64,000 nt of DNA from Rhodocyclales bacterium (GTDB lineage Bacteria; Pseudomonadota; Gammaproteobacteria; Burkholderiales; Rhodocyclaceae). Position numbers and translations under genes: made by a program. Under the pieces are notes generated by a model that did not search any database, was not told the origin of the DNA, and saw only the letters and a list, made by a program, of their open reading frames with translations. The stretch's first letter is position 1. Every line of letters starts with the position of its first letter. This document shows, piece after piece, positions 56,828-64,000 of this stretch. The stretch spans positions 1-64,000 of the forward strand of contig PQAF01000029.1 of NCBI GenBank assembly GCA_003105015.1. The letters run 5' to 3'.

Positions 56828-58513
56828 ATGGCTACGACTTACCGCATCTGCCCGCGTTCCGGGCTGCAATTCGACACCGAGGCCGAGAAGCTGATGCGCT
56901 TCCACGCCGTCGCCGGCGTGCTCTCGCTGCTCGTCGGCGGCATCATGGCGCTGGGCGTCATCCTGACGCGCTGGCCGGCCGTCCATCTGCTGTCCGCCGA
57001 CACCTTCTACATGGTGCTCACCGCGCACGGCATCGACATGCTGATCTTCTGGATCATCTTCTTCGAGATGGCCGTGCTGATCTTCGCCTCGTCGACGCTG
57101 CTGCATTGCCGATTGGCGACGCCGAAGCTGGCCTGGGCCGCATCCATCCTGATGGCCATCGGCGCGATCATGACCAACGTCGCCATCTTCCAGGGCGAGT
57201 CGAGCGTGATGTTCACCTCCTACGTGCCGATGCAGGCCAAGTGGCATTTCTATCTCGGCCTGATCCTCTTCGCCGTGGGCGCGCTGATCATCTGCTTCAT
57301 CTTCCTCGGCACCCTGGTGATCGCCAAGGCGGAGAAGACCTATGAAGGCTCGATCCCGCTGGTGACCTTCGGCGCGCTGACCGCCTGCATCATCGCCATC
57401 TTCACCATCGCCGGCGGCGCCATCATCCTGATCCCGACGCTGCTCTGGTCGCTCGGCTACATCCGCGAGATCGACTCCCTGATGTACCGCGTCGTCTGGT
57501 GGGCCATGGGCCACAGCTCGCAGCAGATCAACGTCTCCGCGCACGTGGCGATCTGGTACGCCATCGCCGCCATCGTCTTCGGCGCCAAGCCGATGAGCGA
57601 GAAGGTGAGCCGCTCGGCCTACTTCCTCTACATCCTGTTCCTGCAGCTGGCCTGCGCGCACCACCTGCTGTCCGACCCGGGAATGGGCTCCGAGTGGAAA
57701 GTGGTCAACACCTCGTACTTCATGTACTTCGCGGTGCTGGCCTCCATGATCCACGGCATGACGGTGCCGGGCGCCATCGAGCAGGCGCAGCGCCTGAAGG
57801 GCTACAACAAGGGCCTCTTCGAGTGGCTGAGGAAGGCGCCCTGGGGCAACCCGGCCTTCTCCTCGATGTTCCTCTCGCTGATCGGCTTCGGCTTCCTCGG
57901 CGGCATCTCCGGCGTCATGATGGGTGCGGAACAGCTGAACATGCTGATCCACAACACCATCTACGTGCCGGGCCACTTCCACGCGACGGTCGTCATCGGC
58001 ACCACGCTGGCGTTCATGGGCCTGACCTACTTCCTGGTCCCCGTGCTGTTCAAGCGTGAAGTCCTGTTCCCCGGCTTCGCCAAGATCCAGCCCTATCTCT
58101 TCGGCCTCGCGATGTACGTCGTGGCGCTGGTGATGATGGGCGCCGGTACCCTGGGCGTCTCCCGCCGTCACTGGGACATGGCCTTTGCCGGCGCGCCGAT
58201 GGCCTACGAGTGGCCGGGTGCCGCCTACCTGATGATGGGCCTGACGGGCATCTTCAGCTGCATCGCCATCGTCGGCGGCGCGGGCTGGATCCTGCAGATC
58301 GTCCTGTCCATCCTCTTCGGCAAGAAGCTGGAGGAAGGCGAGACGCGCAGCACGCCGATTCCGCTGACCCTGCCGGCCCCGACCCCCGGCGGCGCGGCGC
58401 ATCCGCCCGCCACCCCGGGCACGCTGGTGCTGGCCCTGATCTTCCTCACGGCCTTCATCCTGTACTACTTCGTGAACTGGAAGTACCTGTCCTCCCTGTG
58501 GGGTCTGGCGTAA
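56828..58513 (+). CDS. Heme-copper oxidoreductase subunit I, B-family, sNOR-like (NorS)
   Basis: 561 residues, 13 or more membrane helices, nearly the length of Thermus ba3 subunit I (562). Metal ligands by alignment: H67 and H385 (low-spin heme), H383 (active-site heme), H229, H278 and H279 (CuB or FeB). The residue four after H229, Tyr in all oxygen reductases (HPxVY) and cross-linked to His, is Gln here (GHSSQQIN). Loss of this Tyr is a mark of NO reductases. With subunit II upstream and SenC downstream this matches the norSY-senC arrangement known from Nitrosomonas-type bacteria. NO reduction is thus likely, oxygen reduction possible; biochemical proof absent. Confidence 0.85.
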   Translation: MATTYRICPRSGLQFDTEAEKLMRFHAVAGVLSLLVGGIMALGVILTRWPAVHLLSADTFYMVLTAHGIDMLIFWIIFFEMAVLIFASSTLLHCRLATPKLAWAASILMAIGAIMTNVAIFQGESSVMFTSYVPMQAKWHFYLGLILFAVGALIICFIFLGTLVIAKAEKTYEGSIPLVTFGALTACIIAIFTIAGGAIILIPTLLWSLGYIREIDSLMYRVVWWAMGHSSQQINVSAHVAIWYAIAAIVFGAKPMSEKVSRSAYFLYILFLQLACAHHLLSDPGMGSEWKVVNTSYFMYFAVLASMIHGMTVPGAIEQAQRLKGYNKGLFEWLRKAPWGNPAFSSMFLSLIGFGFLGGISGVMMGAEQLNMLIHNTIYVPGHFHATVVIGTTLAFMGLTYFLVPVLFKREVLFPGFAKIQPYLFGLAMYVVALVMMGAGTLGVSRRHWDMAFAGAPMAYEWPGAAYLMMGLTGIFSCIAIVGGAGWILQIVLSILFGKKLEEGETRSTPIPLTLPAPTPGGAAHPPATPGTLVLALIFLTAFILYYFVNWKYLSSLWGLA

Positions 58514-58522
58514 TACCGATGG

Positions 58523-58579
58523 TTCCGGCCGCAAGGCCGGAACGATCCGAAAAAGGGCCGCGCAAGCGGCCCTTTTTTT
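58523..58579 (+). terminator. Double hairpin/terminator after subunit I
   Basis: Hairpin TTCCGGCC-gcaa-GGCCGGAA (58523-58542), then GGGCCGC-gcaa-GCGGCCC (58555-58572) flanked by A and seven T. Both have GCAA tetraloops. It should limit read-through into the SCO gene. Confidence 0.85.
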
Positions 58580-58645
58580 GTTCCGGCTTTCGGCGCGCGT
58601 CGTATTTGATCTGCACGCTTGACGCTCGGTCGGACGACGGAGATC

Positions 58646-59518
58646 ATGCGGGCCATGCAAACTTTTCGAACCACGCGGAGACTCTGCTCCGCCCTGCTCC
58701 TGCTCTGCTCCGCGACGCTCTTCGCCGCCCAGCATGACGGCAAGGTCGCCTCGCGTCCGCTCGACCCGAAAGCGGCGCCCAACGTCCCGACGCTCGACGA
58801 GGAGAAGGCGCTCAAGCTGTCGCAATCCGTCGTCAACCAGCCCGTCGGCGACTTCACCCTGCTCGACCGCAGCGAGAAGCCGGTCCGTCTGGCGAATTAC
58901 CGCGGCAAGCCGCTGCTGGTCAGCTTCATGTACACCGGCTGCTTCGATGTCTGCCCGACCACCACCAAGAACCTGCAGAAAGCCGTCACCAACACCGTCG
59001 CCGTGCTCGGCGCCGACCGCTTCAACGTCGTCAGCATCGGCTTCAACCAGCCCTTCGACTCGCCGTCCGCCATGAAGGCGTTCGCCGCGCAGAACGGCAT
59101 CGTCTTCCCGAACTGGGAGTTCCTCAGCCCGGCACCCGCCATCGTCGACGACCTGACGAAAAGCTTCGGCTTCAGCTATGCGCCGACGCCGGCCGGCTTC
59201 GACCACATCGTCCAGGTGACGATCGTCGATGCCAATGGAAAAATCTATCGGCAAATCTACGGCGAGGCGCCCAGCGCCGACCTGCTGGTCGAGCCGCTCA
59301 AGCAGCTCGTCACCGGCGCGCCCGTGGCGCAGACCGGCGCCATTGCCGACATCCTCGACCGCGTGCGCATCCTCTGCTCGATCTACGACCCGAAAACCGG
59401 CCAGTATCGGGTCGACTACGCCCTTATCGTCGAGATCGCCGGCTTCCTCACCTTTTTCCTCTACATCAGCTGGTATATCTGGAAAGGCCTGCGCAGCAAG
59501 AAATCCGAGGGCGTTTGA
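58646..59518 (+). CDS. SCO1/SenC-like copper protein with C-terminal membrane helix
   Basis: 290 residues. Signal peptide/anchor (about 11-27), SCO domain with C99-x3-C103 (TGCFDVCPTT) and a later His in GFDHIVQV, and an added C-terminal membrane helix (about 264-283). Would assemble the CuA site of the adjacent subunit II, the usual job of SenC beside norSY. Start between ATG 58646 and ATG 58655 is uncertain: the GGAG lies 3 or 12 nt away. Confidence 0.88.
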   Translation: MRAMQTFRTTRRLCSALLLLCSATLFAAQHDGKVASRPLDPKAAPNVPTLDEEKALKLSQSVVNQPVGDFTLLDRSEKPVRLANYRGKPLLVSFMYTGCFDVCPTTTKNLQKAVTNTVAVLGADRFNVVSIGFNQPFDSPSAMKAFAAQNGIVFPNWEFLSPAPAIVDDLTKSFGFSYAPTPAGFDHIVQVTIVDANGKIYRQIYGEAPSADLLVEPLKQLVTGAPVAQTGAIADILDRVRILCSIYDPKTGQYRVDYALIVEIAGFLTFFLYISWYIWKGLRSKKSEGV

Positions 59519-59556
59519 CTCCGGTCAAGTCGCCGAAAGCTTCAAATTAATATCAT
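59515..59556 (+). promoter_or_regulatory. Class II FNR/DNR-type promoter of the cytochrome b fusion operon
   Basis: TTGAC-TCCG-GTCAA (59515-59528), perfect half-sites, overlapping the SCO stop. TATCAT (59551-59556) is a good -10; a start near 59563 would put the box centre at -41.5, the canonical class II activator position. Same half-sites as the box at 20896. Confidence 0.7.
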
Positions 59557-59590
59557 AAAACTCTAATAAACCCGTCCGCGGGCCCCCAAC

Positions 59591-61162
59591 GTGAGCTTGT
59601 CCGCTTCCATCCGCCAGGGCGGCCTCGCCCTGATGCAGCGCATCGAAAGCCTCTTCGATGCCTTCTTCGGCGCCGCCGCCAATCCGTGGCGCCACCTGGG
59701 CGCGCTCGGCTTCTATTTCCTCTGGATCGCCCTCGCTACCGGCATCTACCTTTTCATCGTGCTCGACACCGGCATCGAGGAGATCCACACCTCGATCGAG
59801 TACTACACCCACGAGCAGTGGTGGCTGGGCGGCATCGTCCGCAGCCTGCACCGTTATGCCGCCGACGGCCTCGTGCTGGTGATGCTGCTGCACATCCTGC
59901 GCGAATTCCTCTACGGCCGCTTCTACGGCTTCCGCTGGTATTCCTGGATCACCGGCGTGCCGACGGTCTGGCTGGTCTACGCCTCCGGCATCGGCGGCTA
60001 CTGGCTGGTGTGGGACCAGCTCGGCCTGTTCTCCGCCGTCGCCAGCGCCGAGTGGTTCGACTGGCTACCGATCTTCAGCACGCCGGCCACGCGCAACTTC
60101 CTGCCGGGCCTGCTCACCGACCGCTTCTTTTCGCTGCTGGTGTTCCTGCACATCGGCATCCCGCTGTCCCTGCTGCTCGCCCTGTGGGTGCACATCCAGC
60201 GCGTCTCGCAGTCCGACGTCTTTCCTGCGCGCGCCCTGTCGATTGGCACGCTGGCCATGCTGATCGTGCTGGCGCTGGTCAAGCCGACCGTCTCGCACGG
60301 CAAGGCCGACCTGTCCATGGCGTCCGCCACGCTCCACATCGACTGGTACTACCTGTTCATCCATCCGCTGATGTACGCCACCTCGCCGGCGGGTCTGTGG
60401 GCCATCGCCGGCCTGCTCACCCTGCTGCTGCTCGCCCTGCCGCTGCTGCCGCACCCGAAGCAGGCGCCGGTCGCCGTCGTCAATCCGCCCAACTGCAACG
60501 GCTGCCGCCGCTGCTTCGTCGATTGCCCCTACGGCGCCGTCGCCATGCTGCCGCACCCGGACAAGCCCGGCCACGAGCTGGCGCGGGTCATTCCGGATCT
60601 GTGCGCCTCCTGCGGCATCTGCGCCGGCGCCTGTCCCTCCTCGACGCCCTTCCGCAGCGTGGAATCTCTCGTCACCGGCATCGACATGCCGCAGCAGCCG
60701 ATCGGCGCCTTGCGCGAGGAGATGGAGCGCAAGATCGCCGCCCTCAGCGGCCCGGTGAAGATTGCCGTCTTCGGCTGCGAGTGCGCCGCCCAGGCCTCCC
60801 GTCTCGAAAATGCCGACACGGCCGTCCTGAACCTGATGTGCACCGGCCTGCTGCCGCCCAGCTTCGTCGAATACGCCCTGCGCGGCGGCGCCGACGGCGT
60901 GCTCGTCACCGGCTGCCGCGAAGGCAGCTGCGCCTACCGCTTCGGCACGCAATGGACGGAGGAGCGCCTCGCCGGCCGTCGCGAGCCGCACCTGCGCCCA
61001 ACGGTGCCGTCCGAACGCCTGCGCCTCGCCTGGGCCGACGGCCACGAAATGAGCCACCTCAAGGCGGCGCTCGACGATTTCCGCAAACATTTGCAGACTT
61101 TAAGCGCGGACGAAAAACGCCCGCGCGCTTATACTCCCCGGAGGATCGCCCAACATGGTTAG
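59591..61162 (+). CDS. Cytochrome b / dicluster ferredoxin / MvhD-like fusion protein
   Basis: 523 residues in three modules. (1) Cytochrome b (about 35-285) with two His pairs 14 apart: H87/H101 and H187/H201, as in bc1/b6f cytochrome b N-terminal halves. (2) Two [4Fe-4S] motifs: C302, C305, C308, C312 and C338, C341, C344, C348. (3) MvhD-like hydrogenase iron-sulfur subunit domain (about 388-480) with C396, C398, C417, C442 and C447. Probably links quinone and cytosolic electron carriers; direction unknown. GTG start 59591 without clear SD (in-frame ATG 59633 possible). Overlaps the next gene by 8 nt. Confidence 0.85.
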   Translation: MSLSASIRQGGLALMQRIESLFDAFFGAAANPWRHLGALGFYFLWIALATGIYLFIVLDTGIEEIHTSIEYYTHEQWWLGGIVRSLHRYAADGLVLVMLLHILREFLYGRFYGFRWYSWITGVPTVWLVYASGIGGYWLVWDQLGLFSAVASAEWFDWLPIFSTPATRNFLPGLLTDRFFSLLVFLHIGIPLSLLLALWVHIQRVSQSDVFPARALSIGTLAMLIVLALVKPTVSHGKADLSMASATLHIDWYYLFIHPLMYATSPAGLWAIAGLLTLLLLALPLLPHPKQAPVAVVNPPNCNGCRRCFVDCPYGAVAMLPHPDKPGHELARVIPDLCASCGICAGACPSSTPFRSVESLVTGIDMPQQPIGALREEMERKIAALSGPVKIAVFGCECAAQASRLENADTAVLNLMCTGLLPPSFVEYALRGGADGVLVTGCREGSCAYRFGTQWTEERLAGRREPHLRPTVPSERLRLAWADGHEMSHLKAALDDFRKHLQTLSADEKRPRAYTPRRIAQHG

Positions 61163-61673
61163 CAAATCGCCCACCAACCCGCTGGTTCTCGCCGGCCAGG
61201 CCCTGTTCTATGGCCTGTTCGCCGTGATCATCGGCTACTTCTCCACTTCGCCCGACTTCACCCACATCGAGCCGGGCCGGTCCCTCATCAAGCTCTCCTT
61301 CAGCACCCAGGGCGAGCCGGTCGGCGAATGCCGCGAGCGCACGCCGGAGGAACTCGCCAAGCTGGCGCCGAACATGCGTACGGCCAGGATCTGCCCGCGC
61401 GAGCGTTCCCCGATCAAGGTCAACATCGCCCTGAACGGCGAGCCCTTGTTCGAAGGCGTGGCACAGCCCTCCGGCCTGTCCAAGGATGGCGCCTCGACCA
61501 TTTACAAGCGCTTCGAGGTGCCGGCCGGCGAGCACCTGATCTCGGTGAAGATGAACGACAACGTGCGCATCCCGGACTTCAACCACGTGCGCGAGGAAAA
61601 AATGACGTTGAAGCCGGCGCAGATCCTCGTCATCGACCTGCGCAAGGACCGCGGCGGCATCTTCTTTGAATGA
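61155..61673 (+). CDS. Membrane-anchored protein of unknown function in the respiratory operon
   Basis: 172 residues, one N-terminal membrane helix (about 10-29), then a periplasmic domain with two Cys (GECRERTPEE near 58; ARICPRERSP near 80) and no known motif. Overlapped by the genes on both sides (8 nt and ATGA), so co-translated with the cytochrome b fusion and the heme-copper-like subunit; probably a structural or assembly partner. Confidence 0.7.
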   Translation: MVSKSPTNPLVLAGQALFYGLFAVIIGYFSTSPDFTHIEPGRSLIKLSFSTQGEPVGECRERTPEELAKLAPNMRTARICPRERSPIKVNIALNGEPLFEGVAQPSGLSKDGASTIYKRFEVPAGEHLISVKMNDNVRIPDFNHVREEKMTLKPAQILVIDLRKDRGGIFFE

Positions 61674-63058
61674 GCCTGGCCGCACTCGCCCAACCCGCTT
61701 CCGCCACCACCGATTTCAGCCTGCCTGAGGCCGACGCGCGACTGGCCGGCGTCGCGCGCGGCTGGCTCTGGCTCGGCCTGCTCGCCCTGATCGGCTCGGG
61801 CGTCCTCTCAATCGTCCTCGTCCTCTCGCGCGCGCCGCAGTTCCAGAATCTCCTGCCGGCCGGCGACTTCTTCCGCGTCACCCTGGTGGTGCACGTCGAT
61901 CTCTCGGTGCTGGTGTGGTTCGTCTCCCTCGGCGGCATCCTGTGGACCCTCTCGGGCGGCACGCGCGCCCTCGGCCTCAACCGCGCCGCCCTCGCCGTCG
62001 CCGGACTCGGCACGCTGCTCATGACGCTTTCGCCCTTCGTCGGCCGCGGTGGCCCGGTGATGGCCAACTACATTCCCGTGCTGGAAGACCCGGTGTTCCT
62101 CTGGGGCCTGGTGATCTTCGGTGCCGGTTCGGTGCTGCTGGTGGCGCGCAGCCTGCTCGCCGCGCCGCGCTGGTCGGCGCCGGAGAACGGCGGCGAGGCG
62201 CTGCAGGCGGGCCTCACGCTCGGCCTCGTCCCGGCCATCGTCGCCATCGTCGCCTTCGCCTGGTCCTGGCTGACCATGCCGGGCGGGCTCGACGGCAAGG
62301 CCTATTACGAGATCCTCTTCTGGGGCGGCGGCCACGCCCTGCAGTTCATCTGGACGCTGTTCATGCTGGTCGCCTGGCTGTGGCTGGCGAGCGCCTGCGG
62401 CGCGCGCGTGCCGATGAGCCCGCGCGTCGCCGTGCTCTGCTTTGCGCTCGCCACGGTGTGCGCGCTGGCGATTCCCGTCGCCTACCTGCTGTGGCCGGCG
62501 CACGCCGTCGAGCACCGCAACCTGCTCACCTTCGCCATGGGCCTGGGCGGCGGCCTGCCGATCCTGCCGGTGGCGCTGGCCGTGCTGCTGGCGGTGCGGC
62601 CCGGCCAGCCCATCGCCGACGACGCCCGCCCGCTGCGCGCGGCGCTGTATTCCTCGATCGCCCTGTTCTGCTTCGGCGGCCTCATCGGCTTCACCATCGC
62701 CGGCAGCAACGTCAAGATCCCGGCGCACTACCACGGCTGCATCGTCGGCGTGACGCTGGCGCTGATGGGCCTCGTCTATCACCTGCTGCCGCGCCTCGGC
62801 TACGGCATGCCTTCGCGCAAGTGGGCAACCTTCTCCTCCTACTGCTATGCCGTCGGCCAGGCCATGCACATCGGCGGCCTGATGTGGTCGGGCGGCTACG
62901 GCGTGCAGCGCAAGGTGGCCGGCGCCGAGCAGGCGCTGAGAAGCACCAGCGAGATCGTCGCCATGGGCATCATGGGCATGGGCGGCCTCGTCGCCATCAT
63001 CGGCGGTCTGGTCTTCGTCGTCGTCGTGCTGATGGCGATCCGCCGCGCCAGGCATTGA
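61670..63058 (+). CDS. Divergent heme-copper oxidoreductase subunit I-like protein
   Basis: 462 residues, about 12 membrane helices, the length of CcoN/NorB. Candidate ligands: H75 (helix II, VVHVDLS), H222 (GGGHALQF), H278 and H282 (PAHAVEHRN), H353 and H355 (PAHYHGCIVG). No Tyr follows H222 and the usual adjacent His-His pair of helix VII is spaced His-x3-His. These traits exclude ordinary cbb3 or aa3 oxidases. It could be an uncharacterised NO reductase-type branch or a heme protein that lost the binuclear metal. ATGA overlap with the preceding gene. Confidence 0.7.
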   Translation: MSLAALAQPASATTDFSLPEADARLAGVARGWLWLGLLALIGSGVLSIVLVLSRAPQFQNLLPAGDFFRVTLVVHVDLSVLVWFVSLGGILWTLSGGTRALGLNRAALAVAGLGTLLMTLSPFVGRGGPVMANYIPVLEDPVFLWGLVIFGAGSVLLVARSLLAAPRWSAPENGGEALQAGLTLGLVPAIVAIVAFAWSWLTMPGGLDGKAYYEILFWGGGHALQFIWTLFMLVAWLWLASACGARVPMSPRVAVLCFALATVCALAIPVAYLLWPAHAVEHRNLLTFAMGLGGGLPILPVALAVLLAVRPGQPIADDARPLRAALYSSIALFCFGGLIGFTIAGSNVKIPAHYHGCIVGVTLALMGLVYHLLPRLGYGMPSRKWATFSSYCYAVGQAMHIGGLMWSGGYGVQRKVAGAEQALRSTSEIVAMGIMGMGGLVAIIGGLVFVVVVLMAIRRARH

Positions 63059-63063
63059 GCGCC

Positions 63064-63246
63064 ATGGCCGATCCGCGCGACATCGCCGAAGCCGTGCGCC
63101 GCGCCTGCGTCGACGCCGCGCTCGAAGCCTACGAGGATGCGCAGATCCGCGGCCTGTGCCGCGAGGGCGCGTGGGAAGTCGCCATCGAGGCGGTGCGCAC
63201 GCTCGACGTCGCGGCGGTGATTGCCGCCGCCGAGAAAAAGGACTAG
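63064..63246 (+). CDS. Small acidic helical protein
   Basis: 60 residues, no Cys or membrane segment, all-helical composition (CREGAWEVAIEAVRTLD). Five nucleotides after the heme-copper-like gene, so it is the fourth gene of that operon. Family unknown. Ends overlapping the convergent membrane gene by 4 nt. Confidence 0.6.
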   Translation: MADPRDIAEAVRRACVDAALEAYEDAQIRGLCREGAWEVAIEAVRTLDVAAVIAAAEKKD

Positions 63247-64000
63247 CGCTTCGCCGCCACCGGCAGCGCCTGCGCGACGAAGGCGGCAAGCCCGACCAGC
63301 GCCAGCCAGGCGCCCGGCGCCCAGCCGAACGCCACCAGCCAGCCGGCCACCACAAAAGTCAGTCCCCGCAGCACGGCGAAGCGGCCCAGCCGCACGCGCG
63401 CGGCGCGATGCCAGTCCGTCTGCACACCGGGCCTCAGCCAGATCGGCAGCAGCTGGCTGACGGCGCCCGTCACCAGCGGCAGCAGGAACGCCAGGAAGAA
63501 GCCGAAGACGGCATCGCCGCCGTCGAGCCGGCGCTGCGCATGCAGCGCGCCGAAGGAGAGCAATACCAGCAGGCCGGCCAGCGCCAGCGCGAGGGACGGC
63601 GCGGCGCCGTGGACGCGCAGCATCTCGGCGTGGAAGCGCGCCACCCAAGCCGTGCCGAGCAGCGCCACCGGCACGAACAGCAGCAGCGCGCCGAGATAGG
63701 CGGCGGGCTGCCACCACGCCGCGCCGGCCGCGATCAGCAGCACGCCGGTCAGCGCCGGCGCCAGCATGCGGCGCAGCCAGCCGGCCGCGTCCGGATCGGG
63801 CCGGCCCGCTGCGGTCGGCAGCAGCACGGCCAGCGTGCCGAGCGCAGTGAGGCCGATGAAGCCGAGCGTGTTGAGGTGGAGATGGAACAGGCGCAATGCA
63901 GCGCGCTGCGCGGGCAGCGCCGGCATCGCCAGCACCGCCGCCAGGGCCAGCGCGAGGCACAGCACCGCTGCGAGATACCAGTGCAGTCCGGCATGCGGCG
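63243..64000 (-). CDS. Polytopic membrane protein, partial (5' end outside window)
   Basis: Open from 63243 to the window edge; the reading continues upstream of the GTG at 63965 as HAGLHWYLAAV, so the N-terminus is missing. About seven membrane helices visible. LFHLHLNTLGFIGLTALGTLAVLLP resembles the HxHLN stretch of NnrS-like and cytochrome oxidase-like membrane proteins; ligand His in ARFHAEML also noted. Possibly related to NO metabolism, fitting its neighbours, but the family is not certain. Confidence 0.6.
   Translation of the reverse strand, partial: PHAGLHWYLAAVLCLALALAAVLAMPALPAQRAALRLFHLHLNTLGFIGLTALGTLAVLLPTAAGRPDPDAAGWLRRMLAPALTGVLLIAAGAAWWQPAAYLGALLLFVPVALLGTAWVARFHAEMLRVHGAAPSLALALAGLLVLLSFGALHAQRRLDGGDAVFGFFLAFLLPLVTGAVSQLLPIWLRPGVQTDWHRAARVRLGRFAVLRGLTFVVAGWLVAFGWAPGAWLALVGLAAFVAQALPVAAKR
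63354..63378 (+). repeat. Dispersed 25-bp bipartite element, copy 16
   Basis: AAAAGTCAGT, 9 nt, ACGGCG: exact. Antisense in the partial membrane gene (Ala-Val-Leu-Arg-Gly-Leu-Thr-Phe). Confidence 0.9.

Noticed and set aside
56828..58513. Calling the subunit I gene an ordinary ba3 cytochrome c oxidase
   Set aside because: Length and ligand spacing fit, but the active-site Tyr is replaced by Gln, so a plain oxygen reductase label would mislead.

Overview
The window looks like a chromosomal segment of a betaproteobacterium of the Rhodocyclales type. GC content is high throughout. Gene content includes cyanophycin synthetases in tandem, the pan, mutL-miaA, purM/murI, coaBC-dut and rpmBG housekeeping genes, flavocytochrome c sulfide dehydrogenase, CtaA-type heme A synthases and a branch of heme-copper oxidoreductases. 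There is no sign of prophage, transposon, CRISPR array, tRNA or rRNA. Taxonomy is an inference from gene content only.

Layout. 174-5047: tandem cyanophycin synthetase genes, the first with a dead, truncated Mur-ligase half. 5078-9932: M48 protease, then a LysR regulator divergent from a glyoxylate operon (hyi, HAD dehalogenase-like, aceB). 9999-11094: lrgA-lrgB. 11236-15107: an orphan 2-oxoacid dehydrogenase E1 alpha/beta pair followed by FMN split-barrel proteins, one fused to GAF and a winged-helix-like tail. 15114-19017: hemerythrin-like protein, yaeQ, secreted Cache protein, chemoreceptor. 19007-21622: thioredoxin, tusE, CDGSH Fe-S protein under a likely IscR box, folE, small proteins. 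21750-27536: lipase, bacteriohemerythrin, AsmA-like protein, SCO-like protein, ettA, lipoyl carrier. 27734-30874: fccAB, PhnD-like binding protein, cytochrome c4. 30963-36299: dut-coaBC, radC, a tauE gene broken by an in-frame stop, rpmBG, desaturase. 36306-43061: a leftward run of PLD, sufS, FmdE-like, rsmB, DUF3108, purN, lipoprotein, dedA. 43111-53823: mutL-miaA, murI-purM, hda, HAD, pcnB-folK, panBCD. 53869-64000: two ctaA genes divergent from a respiratory island.

The respiratory island (56098-64000) is the most unusual functional locus. A 48-residue membrane peptide, a CuA subunit, a heme-copper subunit I and a SCO/SenC protein are laid out like a B-family (ba3-like) oxidase. The catalytic subunit keeps all six metal-binding histidines but has Gln where the cross-linked active-site Tyr should be. 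That fits the sNOR (norSY-senC) class of nitric oxide reductases better than an oxygen reductase. A second operon follows behind a near-perfect FNR/DNR-type box at 59515-59528, centred 41.5 bp upstream of a predicted start site. It encodes a cytochrome b / 2x[4Fe-4S] / MvhD-like fusion, an anchored protein of unknown function, and a second heme-copper-like subunit whose expected His-His pair is split to His-x3-His.

The most striking non-genic signal is a dispersed 25-bp bipartite element, VAAAGTCAGY-N9-RCGGCG. It occurs 16 times in 64 kb (13 exact matches, 3 with one mismatch) with invariant spacing, on both strands, inside conserved genes in several reading frames, across stop and start codons, and feeding the left arm of two terminators. 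It behaves as a DNA-level signal, such as an uptake sequence or a chromosome-organising protein site, rather than a mobile repeat. I do not recognise it as a described element.
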